From Chloroflexota bacterium (GTDB lineage Bacteria; Chloroflexota; Anaerolineae; Anaerolineales; Anaerolineaceae), in the NCBI GenBank assembly GCA_029265085.1, contig JAJUJY010000060.1, positions 1-24,029 on the forward strand: a stretch of 24,029 bases of DNA, in the 5' to 3' direction. Of this stretch, positions 1 through 8,821 are shown piece after piece (the first letter of the stretch is position 1; every line of letters begins with the position of its first letter). The notes below the pieces were generated by a model. That model had not been told where the DNA came from and searched no databases. It saw only the letters and a program-made list of their open reading frames with translations. The position numbers and the translations under genes were made by a program.

Positions 1-64
1 CACGTCCGCTGCGAGGCGTGAGTAATCCGCTACTGCAATCCCGACACTTGAGCCAACCGCTGCG

Positions 65-538
65 GTGTTACCGACAGAAACACCTGTTCCAGTGATTGTG
101 CCGACTGAAGCACCTCGAGAAGTTACTCCTCCTCCGGTGTCGATCCAAACTGGCGGCGGTTTGGCGGCTCCAGCGTTTTTGCACGCGGATCTAGGCTGCA
201 GCTGGATGGGGGTTGCCGGCCAGGTGTTTGGCACGCAAGGTCAACCTTTGCAAAATTTGGTGCTGTCTGTGGAGGGGAATATTGGCGGGCAGACGGTGAA
301 GGAATTGGGTTTTGCCGGGCTGGCCACTGGTTATGGCCCGGGTGGTTATGAAATTAAATTGGCCGGATCGGCTGCGCCGGGAATTTTCTGGATCACGGTG
401 TTTGATCTGGCTGGAAATTTGCTCTCGGAACCGCAGCTTTTTACCACCAGCGGTGCTTGCGACCAGAATCTGGTGATTCTAAATTTCTCCAGCAGTATGG
501 ATAGTTATACGATGATGCTGCCCGTTGTAACCCGCTAG
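65..538 (+). CDS. 3' part of a secreted Pro/Thr-rich protein of unknown function
   Basis: The GTG-started frame gives 157 residues: a Pro/Thr/Glu-rich linker (about residues 1-27), then a compact Gly- and hydrophobic-rich domain (about 38-145) with two Cys (in LGCSWMGVAGQV and SGACDQN) and the pattern GYGPGGYEIKL. That layout suits an extracellular beta-sandwich behind a flexible linker. There is no signal peptide in the visible part. The same frame is open back to position 26 and keeps the linker composition (SATAIPTLEPTAA), but a TAA at 23-25 blocks it. So either the gene's 5' part lies upstream in another frame (frameshift or decayed gene), or the GTG is a real internal start. A strong terminator follows the stop, so this gene closes a transcription unit separate from the polysaccharide genes. 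The domain resembles repeat modules I associate with Anaerolineae exported proteins. The function is not recognised. Confidence 0.5.
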   Translation: MLPTETPVPVIVPTEAPREVTPPPVSIQTGGGLAAPAFLHADLGCSWMGVAGQVFGTQGQPLQNLVLSVEGNIGGQTVKELGFAGLATGYGPGGYEIKLAGSAAPGIFWITVFDLAGNLLSEPQLFTTSGACDQNLVILNFSSSMDSYTMMLPVVTR

Positions 539-559
539 TTTGGTTTTTGGATTTGTTTG

Positions 560-592
560 CACCGGCCAGGAACTTGCCTGGCCGGTGTTTTA
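560..592 (+). terminator. Rho-independent terminator after the secreted-protein gene
   Basis: An 11-bp perfect GC-rich stem, CACCGGCCAGG (560-570) and CCTGGCCGGTG (577-587), encloses a 6-nt loop (571-576) and is followed directly by TTTT. It sits about 20 bp after the stop codon at 536-538 and isolates the upstream gene from the polysaccharide locus. Confidence 0.88.
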
Positions 593-617
593 TTAACCTG
601 CCCTTAATCCCCGTCCC

Positions 618-646
618 TTGACCGAATCGGCGGCCAAGTTTATAAT
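618..646 (+). promoter_or_regulatory. Sigma-70-type promoter of the polysaccharide locus
   Basis: A -35 box TTGACC (618-623) and a perfect -10 box TATAAT (641-646) are separated by exactly 17 bp. Transcription would start near 653, leaving a leader of only about 12 nt before the first ATG at 665. This is the best promoter match I found in the window. Its -10 box runs into an inverted repeat at 644-660, so a bound repressor would occlude it. Confidence 0.75.
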
Positions 647-660
647 TCAACAGTTGAATT
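644..660. promoter_or_regulatory. Candidate operator, inverted repeat AATTCAA-CAG-TTGAATT
   Basis: Perfect 7-bp arms with a 3-bp centre overlap the -10 box and the predicted transcription start of the regulator gene that follows. Identical arms with the same 3-bp spacing recur at 19077-19093 before the second neuB gene. Autoregulation by the winged-helix protein encoded at 665-1153 is an inference from position and symmetry. Confidence 0.6.
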
Positions 661-664
661 TTAC

Positions 665-2100
<1,436 letters not shown>

Positions 2101-2162
2101 CTGGGTGCAATGCTTGACTGCCTGGAGAATTGGCAGCCTGATAGAAGATCTGGAACGATTTT

Positions 2163-3014
2163 ATGACGGTACGAGCAGAAAATAACATCACCTATATCCG
2201 TCCATCGCGTGGTTGGGCCGCAGTGAATTTGCGCGACCTCTGGTTGTACCGCGAGTTAATCTTTTTCCTTACCTGGCGTGATATTAAGGTGCGCTATAAA
2301 CAAGCTGTGCTGGGCATTGGTTGGGCTATTTTACAGCCGATCCTGAGCATGGTGGTGTTCACGGTGATTTTTAACCGCTTCTTGGGCGTTACTCCGGATA
2401 AAGGCATCCCGGAACAGTTTTATCCAATCTTTAGTTTTGCTGCGCTGCTCCCCTGGCAGTTTTTCCAGGGTGCATTACAGCGTTCCAGTACCAGCCTGGT
2501 TACCAACACCAATCTGATTACCAAAATTTACTTCCCGCGGCTGATTATTCCGATCTCGGCGGTAGCGGCAGGTTTGGTGGACTTTTTGTTCTCTTTTGTG
2601 GTGCTGGTTGGTTTGATGATCTATTATCAGGTGCCGTTTACCATTCAATTGCTCTGGCTGCCGCTTTTCTTGCTGCTGGCGTTGATTACAGCCCTGGCGG
2701 TGGGATTGTGGCTCTCGGCTCTGAATGTGCAGTACCGCGATGTGCAGCATATGGTGCCTTTTCTGGTGACGATCTGGATGTATGCGTCTCCTGTCGTGTA
2801 TTCACTGGATGCAATCAGCGCTGGGCCGGTCTGGCAGGCAATTTATGCACTGAATCCGATGGTTGGTGTGATCCAGGGTTTCCGCTGGGCTATTTTTGGC
2901 ACCAACCCGCCCGGGCAGGTCATGCTGGTCTCTGCGGCTGTGGTTGTGTTGTTGTTTGTCACTGGTCTATATTACTTCCGCCGTATGGAGCGGAAATTTG
3001 CGGATATGATATGA
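2163..3014 (+). CDS. wzm: Polysaccharide ABC transporter permease (Wzm/TagG type, ABC-2 family)
   Basis: An integral membrane protein of 283 residues, typical for ABC-2 polysaccharide exporters. A cytosolic amphipathic N-terminus (LWLYRELIFFLTWRDIKVRY, about 27-46) is the hallmark of the family. About six hydrophobic segments follow: roughly 48-75, 88-105, 127-155, 160-188, 196-214 and 253-273. NVQYRDVQHMVPFLVTIWMY (about 187-206) matches the conserved 'YRD' region of Wzm/TagG permeases. It would translocate lipid-linked glycan across the inner membrane together with the ATPase that follows; its stop overlaps that gene's start (ATGA at 3011-3014). A 62-bp spacer separates it from fcl. The start ATG has only a weak ribosome site. 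Confidence 0.92.
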   Translation: MTVRAENNITYIRPSRGWAAVNLRDLWLYRELIFFLTWRDIKVRYKQAVLGIGWAILQPILSMVVFTVIFNRFLGVTPDKGIPEQFYPIFSFAALLPWQFFQGALQRSSTSLVTNTNLITKIYFPRLIIPISAVAAGLVDFLFSFVVLVGLMIYYQVPFTIQLLWLPLFLLLALITALAVGLWLSALNVQYRDVQHMVPFLVTIWMYASPVVYSLDAISAGPVWQAIYALNPMVGVIQGFRWAIFGTNPPGQVMLVSAAVVVLLFVTGLYYFRRMERKFADMI

Positions 3015-4261
3015 GCGATCTGGCGATTCGGGTCAACCATCTTGGAAAACGTTACCGTATTGGTGCGCTGAACCAACAGCGTTACCAGACCTTGCGCGAT
3101 TCGCTGGTCTCGGTTTTTACACATAAGACCCCTGAATCAAAAGATACCATATGGGCGCTGCGCGATGTCTCTTTTGAGGTAAAGCAAGGCCAGGTGTTAG
3201 GTGTGGTCGGGCGCAACGGGGCCGGGAAAAGCACACTGCTTAAGCTGCTCTCACGCGTTACCGAACCGACCGAAGGCGAAGCAGAAATTCACGGCCGGGT
3301 AGGTTCTTTGCTGGAAGTTGGCACGGGGTTTCACCCGGAGTTAACCGGTCGGGAAAATATATTTCTGAATGGCGCAATTCTCGGGATGAAGCGGACAGAA
3401 ATTGAGCGTAAATTTGACGAGATTGTGGCCTTTGCAGAGGTGGATAAATTTATTGATACGCCGGTAAAACGGTATTCAAGCGGTATGTACCTGCGCCTGG
3501 CGTTTGCCGTGGCGGCTCATTTGGAACCAGAAATTTTGGTGGTGGATGAGGTGCTGGCAGTGGGCGATGCAGAGTTTCAACGCAAGTGCCTGGGGAAGAT
3601 GGGGGATGTTGCCCAGCAAGGACGGACAGTTTTATTTGTCAGCCATAATATGTCGGCAGTCCTGCGCTTGACTCAAGAAACCCTGGTGATTGAAAAAGGT
3701 CGCCTGGCTTTACGGGCACCCACGCCTCAGGCCGTAGATTATTACCTCTCACGTGGATATTCTCAAGAAGGTCAGCGTACCTGGGAGGAAGATGAAGTTC
3801 CAACCGATGCGAAACCTTTCCGCCCCATTGCGGTTCGTGTTCTTAATCCGCAAGGTAAAGTAGTGGATACGGTCCGTTCCATTGAGGAGACCACGTTCGA
3901 GATCGAATATGCTTTGGATGCGCCGATTACTGGTCTGCGGGTAGGTCTCTACCTGATGAGCACCCGCGGTGAATATGTATTTACGTCCTTTGATACGGAC
4001 GATCCCGAAGCGTTTGAACGCATGACCACGCGGCAGCCGGGCCGGTATATCAGCCGCTGTACGGTTCCCGCAGATACGTTAAACGAAGGCCGGTTTGTGA
4101 TTGGAATGAACGCCAGTTCGTACCGAGTACAGCGTTATTTCCAGGACGAACAAGTGCTGACCTTTACTGTCGATGCGGCAGGTGCTCCGGGGATGCAGTG
4201 GCCAGAACCGCGTTTAGGCGCGGTGCGGCCTCGCCTTCTTTGGCAAATTGAGGCGGTGTAG
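3011..4261 (+). CDS. wzt: Polysaccharide ABC transporter ATPase with C-terminal glycan-recognition domain (Wzt type)
   Basis: A 416-residue ATPase. Nucleotide-binding domain about 1-245: Walker A GRNGAGKST (67-75), signature YSSGM (155-159), Walker B LVVDEVLAVGD (176-186), H-loop His212 in SHNM. The Q-loop region reads SLLEVGTGFHPELTGREN, as in Wzt/TagH. Residues about 265-416 form a beta-rich extension like Wzt_C, which in characterised O-antigen exporters binds the modified non-reducing end of the chain. The ATG at 3011 is chosen because it overlaps the permease stop and yields a normal-length ATPase. The frame is open upstream to 2708, but that part lies within the permease gene and has no family similarity. 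An RmlD/GT-rich locus with this exporter implies ABC-dependent rather than Wzx/Wzy export. Confidence 0.93.
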   Translation: MSDLAIRVNHLGKRYRIGALNQQRYQTLRDSLVSVFTHKTPESKDTIWALRDVSFEVKQGQVLGVVGRNGAGKSTLLKLLSRVTEPTEGEAEIHGRVGSLLEVGTGFHPELTGRENIFLNGAILGMKRTEIERKFDEIVAFAEVDKFIDTPVKRYSSGMYLRLAFAVAAHLEPEILVVDEVLAVGDAEFQRKCLGKMGDVAQQGRTVLFVSHNMSAVLRLTQETLVIEKGRLALRAPTPQAVDYYLSRGYSQEGQRTWEEDEVPTDAKPFRPIAVRVLNPQGKVVDTVRSIEETTFEIEYALDAPITGLRVGLYLMSTRGEYVFTSFDTDDPEAFERMTTRQPGRYISRCTVPADTLNEGRFVIGMNASSYRVQRYFQDEQVLTFTVDAAGAPGMQWPEPRLGAVRPRLLWQIEAV

Positions 4262-4262
4262 G

Positions 4263-5873
4263 ATGACGATTTCCGGAAAAGAAGCGATTAAGAATATTTT
4301 AGGTGGTATTCCCTTTACGGCGGAGTTATATTGGTTGTTCCGCCAGCAAGGGAAACCGATTAAGAGCCGGTTTACATTAAAGAACCTTCAGGCTTCACTG
4401 CCAGAAGTGGTCGAACAGGCCAAGAAAATGAGCCAATCGGCAGTGCCAGGCAAAAAGGTGTTTATTTTTGCTACCTTGCACTACTGGATTGAGCATGCGG
4501 CCTTATTAAGTGCGGCGCTGGCTGCCCAGGGACATAAGGTGACGTTAGGTTTTTTGCCGTATGGTGAATGGCAGAACCCAATCAATCGCTTTGATTTACG
4601 CCGCCAAAACGCATACGCGCGCAAAGTGTTAAGCCAGTTAGATCCATTGGTAAACGTGATCTCTTTCTTATCCATTCGCGCACCGTATACATTTTTACCT
4701 GAGCCGCTGAACGAATCGGTCAAGCAGGTTTCGGTGTTTGATGCGCAATATACGCTTCAAGTTGAGGATATTGATCCGGATAGTGAAATCTATAAGCTGC
4801 GATATGAGCGCAACAAAGATGCTGCCCAGGCTGCATTGGCGTATCTGCGGAATAACCGTCCGGATGTGGTCATTGTTCCCAATGGAACCATTCAGGAATT
4901 GGGTGTGGTGTATAAAGTAGCGCGTCACCTGAATATTCCGACAACGACCTACGAATTTAGCGATCAGCGCCAGCGCATCTGGTTGGCACAGAATGCAGAA
5001 GTAATGCGCCAGGATACGGATGGCCTTTGGAAGATGCGCAAAGATAATCCGTTGACCGAATCGCAGCTCGAAAAAATGCGTTCCTTGATGATGGCCCGCC
5101 AGCGCGCCTCTATTTGGGAGAACTTTAACCGTCTCTGGCAGGGTGTACCTGCCCAGGGTGGTGAAAAAGCTCGCGAAGCCCTTGGTTTGGATGGACGTCC
5201 CGTCGTGTTATTGGCCACCAATGTGATTGGTGACAGTCTGACATTAGGACGGCAGGTGTTTACCAAAACCATGACGGAATGGATTAGCCGGACGATTCAA
5301 TATTTTATTGGTCGTCCAGATATTCAACTGGTGATCCGGGTGCACCCGGGTGAAGTGCTTACCCGTGGCCAGTCCATGGTGGATATCATTCGCCAAATTC
5401 TGCCGAAGCTGCCCAATCATATCCGGGTGATTAAGCCCAAGGATGAAATTAATACGTACGATCTGGTGGATGTAGCCGATTTGGGTCTGGTATATACCAC
5501 GACAGTTGGTATGGAAATGGCCATGAACGGAATTCCCGTCATTGTGGCCGGAAAAACGCACTATCGCGATCGCGGGTTTACCTATGACCCGGATTCCTGG
5601 GTGACGTTCTTTAAACTGCTAGGGCAGATGCTGGAAAACCCGGCTGCTTACCGGCTGAATAAAGACCAGGTTCAACATGCCTGGCAGTATGCCTATCAGT
5701 TTTTCTTTGAGTTTCCGCAGCCTTTCCCGTGGCACCTGGTGCGCCTGTGGGAAGACTATAACCACCATAAATTAGATGCCGTCTTGGGAGCAGAGGGGCG
5801 CAATCATTACGGCAATACATTCCAATATCTGGTCGGAGAGCCGCTGGACTGGCGGGTAATATCAAGTAATTAA
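4263..5873 (+). CDS. Large GT-B glycosyltransferase-like protein, capsule-synthesis type
   Basis: A 536-residue soluble protein. The N-terminal half carries a Rossmann-like segment starting KKVFIFATLHYWIEHAALL and VVIVPNGTIQELG. The C-terminal half has VIRVHPGE (357-364) and LVYTTTVGMEMAMNGIPVIV (409-428), a pattern of GT-B capsule/CDP-glycerol-transferase-like proteins in which the Glu (E418) and the preceding small-residue loop contact the nucleotide sugar. It is probably a cytosolic transferase building the exported glycan; donor and acceptor are unknown. The ATG at 4263 follows the wzt stop by one base; an in-frame TTG at 4248 lies inside wzt and is less likely. It shares architecture and motif positions with the protein at 20160-21779. 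Confidence 0.75.
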   Translation: MTISGKEAIKNILGGIPFTAELYWLFRQQGKPIKSRFTLKNLQASLPEVVEQAKKMSQSAVPGKKVFIFATLHYWIEHAALLSAALAAQGHKVTLGFLPYGEWQNPINRFDLRRQNAYARKVLSQLDPLVNVISFLSIRAPYTFLPEPLNESVKQVSVFDAQYTLQVEDIDPDSEIYKLRYERNKDAAQAALAYLRNNRPDVVIVPNGTIQELGVVYKVARHLNIPTTTYEFSDQRQRIWLAQNAEVMRQDTDGLWKMRKDNPLTESQLEKMRSLMMARQRASIWENFNRLWQGVPAQGGEKAREALGLDGRPVVLLATNVIGDSLTLGRQVFTKTMTEWISRTIQYFIGRPDIQLVIRVHPGEVLTRGQSMVDIIRQILPKLPNHIRVIKPKDEINTYDLVDVADLGLVYTTTVGMEMAMNGIPVIVAGKTHYRDRGFTYDPDSWVTFFKLLGQMLENPAAYRLNKDQVQHAWQYAYQFFFEFPQPFPWHLVRLWEDYNHHKLDAVLGAEGRNHYGNTFQYLVGEPLDWRVISSN

Positions 5874-5910
5874 ACCCGTAATGTGGTGAACGAACCAGAC
5901 AGGTGAACGC

Positions 5911-6774
5911 ATGAGTGATGTTGAGGTTAAGCAAAAGGTACGCAGTTTTTACGATCAGGTCGGTTGGCAGGTGGTCGGGGATGGGCTGTACCAAAATGCA
6001 CGTTATGAAGATTTGCGCCCGGTTTCCAGCGAGTATATTCACCGCTGCCACTTGCGGGTGGGGCGGTATTTGAAACCTTCCGGGCGGTTTTTATTGGATG
6101 CAGGGTCAGGGCCGGTGCAGTATCCAGAATATCTGACCTATTCGCAAAATTATCAATACCGGGTATGTGCCGATATTTCTATTGTCGCATTGCAAGAAGC
6201 ACGGAAGCGTTTGGGCGAACACGGATTGTATGTTGTCACCGATGTAGCCAATTTGCCCTTCAAAAAAGAAGTCTTTGACGGGGTGGTTTCACTGCATACA
6301 CTGCACCATTTGCCCTTGAGCGAGCAGAAAAAAGCCTATGGCGAAATCGACCGTGTCCTTGCGCAAAAATCTACCGCAGTGATTGTCAATGGCTGGACGG
6401 ATTCGCCGTTGATGCGCCGCAGTCAATGGCTGGTGCGGTTGATGGAAGGTGTGGGCAGGCTCGTGCTGCGGTTAAAAGGAAAACCGGTAGAAAGCAAAAA
6501 AATTCCAGCCAAAGTGGAAGCAAAAAAGGAAACCGCGCCCACCGGCACATTTATTGAAAAATTGGATGCTGCCTGGCTGCGCCGCGAGTTAGCGGGCAAA
6601 AATGTGGAAATCCGGGTCTGGAGAAGCGTCAGTGTGCGCTGGCTGCGTGCTGTAATCCATGCCCCGTTGGGAGGACGTCTCTGGCTGAAGCTGCTGTACA
6701 GCCTGGAAGAACGCCGCCCGCAATATTATGGTGAACAAGGTCAATACCCGCTGGTCATATTGCGCAAGCCCTGA
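5911..6774 (+). CDS. SAM-dependent methyltransferase (class I, Methyltransf_11-like)
   Basis: A 287-residue protein. SAM-binding motif I is LLDAGSGP (61-68), the acidic loop after beta-2 is in CADIS, and the motif around VVSLHTLHHLPLSEQKKAYG with EIDRVL matches class I methyltransferases of the UbiE/Methyltransf_11 type. A Lys/Glu-rich linker (about 190-215, KPVESKKIPAKVEAKKE) separates the catalytic core from a basic C-terminal segment that may dock at the membrane. Its place beside an exporter with a recognition domain suggests methylation of a sugar, possibly a chain-end cap; that role is inferred. The gene follows the GT-B gene after 37 bp. Confidence 0.8.
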   Translation: MSDVEVKQKVRSFYDQVGWQVVGDGLYQNARYEDLRPVSSEYIHRCHLRVGRYLKPSGRFLLDAGSGPVQYPEYLTYSQNYQYRVCADISIVALQEARKRLGEHGLYVVTDVANLPFKKEVFDGVVSLHTLHHLPLSEQKKAYGEIDRVLAQKSTAVIVNGWTDSPLMRRSQWLVRLMEGVGRLVLRLKGKPVESKKIPAKVEAKKETAPTGTFIEKLDAAWLRRELAGKNVEIRVWRSVSVRWLRAVIHAPLGGRLWLKLLYSLEERRPQYYGEQGQYPLVILRKP

Positions 6775-6846
6775 TGGGGCAGTGGCCGGCGCTGCGATTT
6801 AAAAATAGATCATCCCCTGTTTAGTGCAGGACGATTGGAGTAGAGG

Positions 6847-7854
6847 ATGGATTGGTCAGATAAAGTTGTATTGGTGACCGGAGGCACCGGCTCCTTCGGA
6901 AAAAAATTCATCAAAATTATGCTGGAAGAATATCATCCGGCAAAATTGATTGTCTTCAGCCGTGATGAGCTGAAACAGCACGAAATGCGCGGAGCGGGTT
7001 ATAACCATCCCAGTTTGCGCTATTTCATTGGTGATGTGCGCGACCAGCAGCGTTTGCGCCGGGCGTTTAACGGGGTGGATATTGTCATCCATGCTGCCGC
7101 GCTCAAACAGGTGCCTGCCTGTGAGTACAATCCAATGGAAGCCATTAAGACCAATATTTTGGGCAGCAGCAATGTAATTGAGGCCGCTCTGGATGCTGGT
7201 GTTAGTAAGGTGATGGCACTCAGCACCGACAAAGCCGTCAATCCGGTTAACCTGTACGGTGCAACCAAGCTGGCGGCTGAAAAATTGTTTGTGCAAAGTA
7301 ATTCTTATGCGGGCGGTACCGCCACTCGGTTTAGCTGCGTTCGCTACGGCAACGTGGTTGGTTCGCGTGGAAGCGTTGTGCCGGTGTTTCTCAAACAGCG
7401 TGAGAACGGCTCTTTGACAATTACAGATGAACGGATGACCCGCTTCTGGATTTCATTGGAGCAGGGCGTGCGTTTTGTGATCCGTTGTGCTGCCGAGCAG
7501 CTAGGCGGTGAGGTCTTTGTCCCGAAAATTCCCAGCATGACGGTCTTTGACCTGGCCAAGGCGGTTGCGCCAAAGGCGAAAATCGAAACGATTGGAATTC
7601 GCCCTGGCGAAAAACTGCATGAAGTATTGATTTCTGAAGATGAATCGCGCTCGACAATTGAGTTGGATGACATGTATGTTGTTCAACCGGCTGAGGCGTT
7701 CTGGTTTGGCCGTGAATGGGAAAAACGCGGTAAAAAATTGGTGGATGACTACCGCTATGCCAGCAACACCAATGATCAGTGGTTGTCGATTGACCAGATC
7801 AAAGAAATCATTGCTCCAATTGAAGCTGATTATTTGCAGGGCAAGTTGGAATGA
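6847..7854 (+). CDS. pseB: UDP-N-acetylglucosamine 4,6-dehydratase (inverting), PseB/FlaA1 type
   Basis: An extended SDR of 335 residues. It catalyses UDP-GlcNAc 4,6-dehydration with C5 epimerisation, the first step to pseudaminic acid and to L-configured 2-acetamido-2,6-dideoxyhexoses. Visible: TGGTGSFG (11-18), AAALKQVPACEYNPMEAIKT (83-102), the catalytic set Thr127-Asp128-Lys129 in STDKAVNP with Tyr137 and Lys141, YGNVVGSRGSV, and TDERMTRFWIS. The length and 'SRDELKQ...M' near residue 38 fit PseB rather than the membrane-bound long forms. GGAG with good spacing precedes the ATG. The gene overlaps the reductase that follows by ATGA. The C-terminal tail (about 285-335) also looks like the CapE/FlaA1 group, so a CapE-type role in an L-FucNAc-like route is the main alternative. 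Confidence 0.9.
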   Translation: MDWSDKVVLVTGGTGSFGKKFIKIMLEEYHPAKLIVFSRDELKQHEMRGAGYNHPSLRYFIGDVRDQQRLRRAFNGVDIVIHAAALKQVPACEYNPMEAIKTNILGSSNVIEAALDAGVSKVMALSTDKAVNPVNLYGATKLAAEKLFVQSNSYAGGTATRFSCVRYGNVVGSRGSVVPVFLKQRENGSLTITDERMTRFWISLEQGVRFVIRCAAEQLGGEVFVPKIPSMTVFDLAKAVAPKAKIETIGIRPGEKLHEVLISEDESRSTIELDDMYVVQPAEAFWFGREWEKRGKKLVDDYRYASNTNDQWLSIDQIKEIIAPIEADYLQGKLE

Positions 7855-8771
7855 CGCATTTCCTGGTGACAGGCGCGAGCGGGCTGTTGGGGTTAAATTT
7901 TTGCAGCCAAACCTACCAGCAGCAAACTGTGACGGGTGTAGTGAACCAGCACGGATTAAAAAACGCGCCTTTCACCGTTCTAGCCGTTGATCTTTCTGCG
8001 CCTGGGCAGGCCGCAATACTGTTGGATCAGATTCGCCCGGATGTTGTGCTGCACTGCGCGGCAATGGCCAATATTGACCAGTGCGAGCGCAGCCCGGAGC
8101 TGGCCTGGCGGGTCAATGCGGATTTGCCGGGGGAACTGGCACGTGAAACTGCCCGGCGAGGCATCCAACTGGTGCATATTTCCACCGATGCGGTGTTTGA
8201 CGGCGTGCGCGGAAGTTATACCGAAGAGGATGCCCCCAATCCGCTTAGTGTTTATGCGCGATCCAAGCTGGCTGGAGAACAGCAGGTGGCCGAAGCCAAC
8301 CCGTTGGCACTGATTGCCCGGGTGAATTTTTACGGCTGGAGTCTGAGCGGAAAACGCAGCCTGGGTGAATTTTTTTATTACAACCTGTCCGCCGGAAAGC
8401 CTGTGAAAGGCTTTACGGATGTGATTTTCTCCCCGTTGGAAGTAAGCCAGTTGGTGCAGATGCTGTTGAAACTGGTGGAGCAGCGCTGCAGCGGGCTGTA
8501 CCATGTGCTGAGCAGCGAATCCTGGAGCAAATATGCTTTTGGGAAAGCCATTGCCGACCGGTTTGGGCTGGATGCCGGTTTGATTGAACCGGTCTCTGTG
8601 ATGCAGGGCGGCTTACAGGCAGCTCGCTCACCCAATCTGAACCTGCGGACAGACAAACTTGCTCGCGTGCTGGGGCAGCCTGCTCCCAGGCTGGCAGATG
8701 GAATTGAGATTTTTTATGCGGCCTTTCAGGCGGGGATTCCGCAGCAGATGCAGGCTTTTGGAGCGGAGTAA
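7851..8771 (+). CDS. RmlD-like nucleotide-sugar 4-keto reductase
   Basis: A 306-residue extended SDR of the dTDP-4-dehydrorhamnose reductase family. Visible: TGASGLLG (7-14), CAAMANIDQCERSPELAWRV (69-88), HISTDAVFDG (109-118), and the Tyr135/Lys139 pair in YARSKLAGE. The block RMTDxxFSP of RmlD is represented by KGFTDVIFSPLEVSQLV. The remaining rml genes are absent, and the gene is fused by ATGA overlap to pseB, so its substrate is more likely the PseB 4-keto product than dTDP-4-dehydrorhamnose. Reduction of that ketone would give a UDP-2-acetamido-2,6-dideoxyhexose. It lacks the cupin extension of CapF. Substrate assignment is inference. Confidence 0.82.
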   Translation: MTHFLVTGASGLLGLNFCSQTYQQQTVTGVVNQHGLKNAPFTVLAVDLSAPGQAAILLDQIRPDVVLHCAAMANIDQCERSPELAWRVNADLPGELARETARRGIQLVHISTDAVFDGVRGSYTEEDAPNPLSVYARSKLAGEQQVAEANPLALIARVNFYGWSLSGKRSLGEFFYYNLSAGKPVKGFTDVIFSPLEVSQLVQMLLKLVEQRCSGLYHVLSSESWSKYAFGKAIADRFGLDAGLIEPVSVMQGGLQAARSPNLNLRTDKLARVLGQPAPRLADGIEIFYAAFQAGIPQQMQAFGAE

Positions 8772-8809
8772 CTGCCTTTTGCTTCAAGCAGATGTTTGGG
8801 TGTGTTCAT

Positions 8810-8815
8810 AAGGAG
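8810..8815 (+). promoter_or_regulatory. Ribosome binding site AAGGAG deciding the start of the first neuB-type gene
   Basis: AAGGAG lies 6 bp before the ATG at 8822. It makes ATG 8816 (directly adjacent) and ATG 8792 (upstream of it) poor starts, although both are in frame. Confidence 0.7.
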
Positions 8816-8821
8816 ATGGCT

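Noticed and set aside
2708..3010. In-frame N-terminal extension of the Wzt ATPase
   Set aside because: It lies wholly in the permease gene, resembles no ATPase N-terminus, and the ATG at 3011 overlaps the permease stop in the usual ATGA manner.
6775..6846. Possible terminator between the methyltransferase and pseB
   Set aside because: No strong stem followed by a T-run is visible; GC-rich bases after the stop only form short imperfect pairs.
7980..8504. 174-codon open frame on the minus strand inside the reductase gene
   Set aside because: Antisense shadow; the plus strand has complete SDR motifs here.
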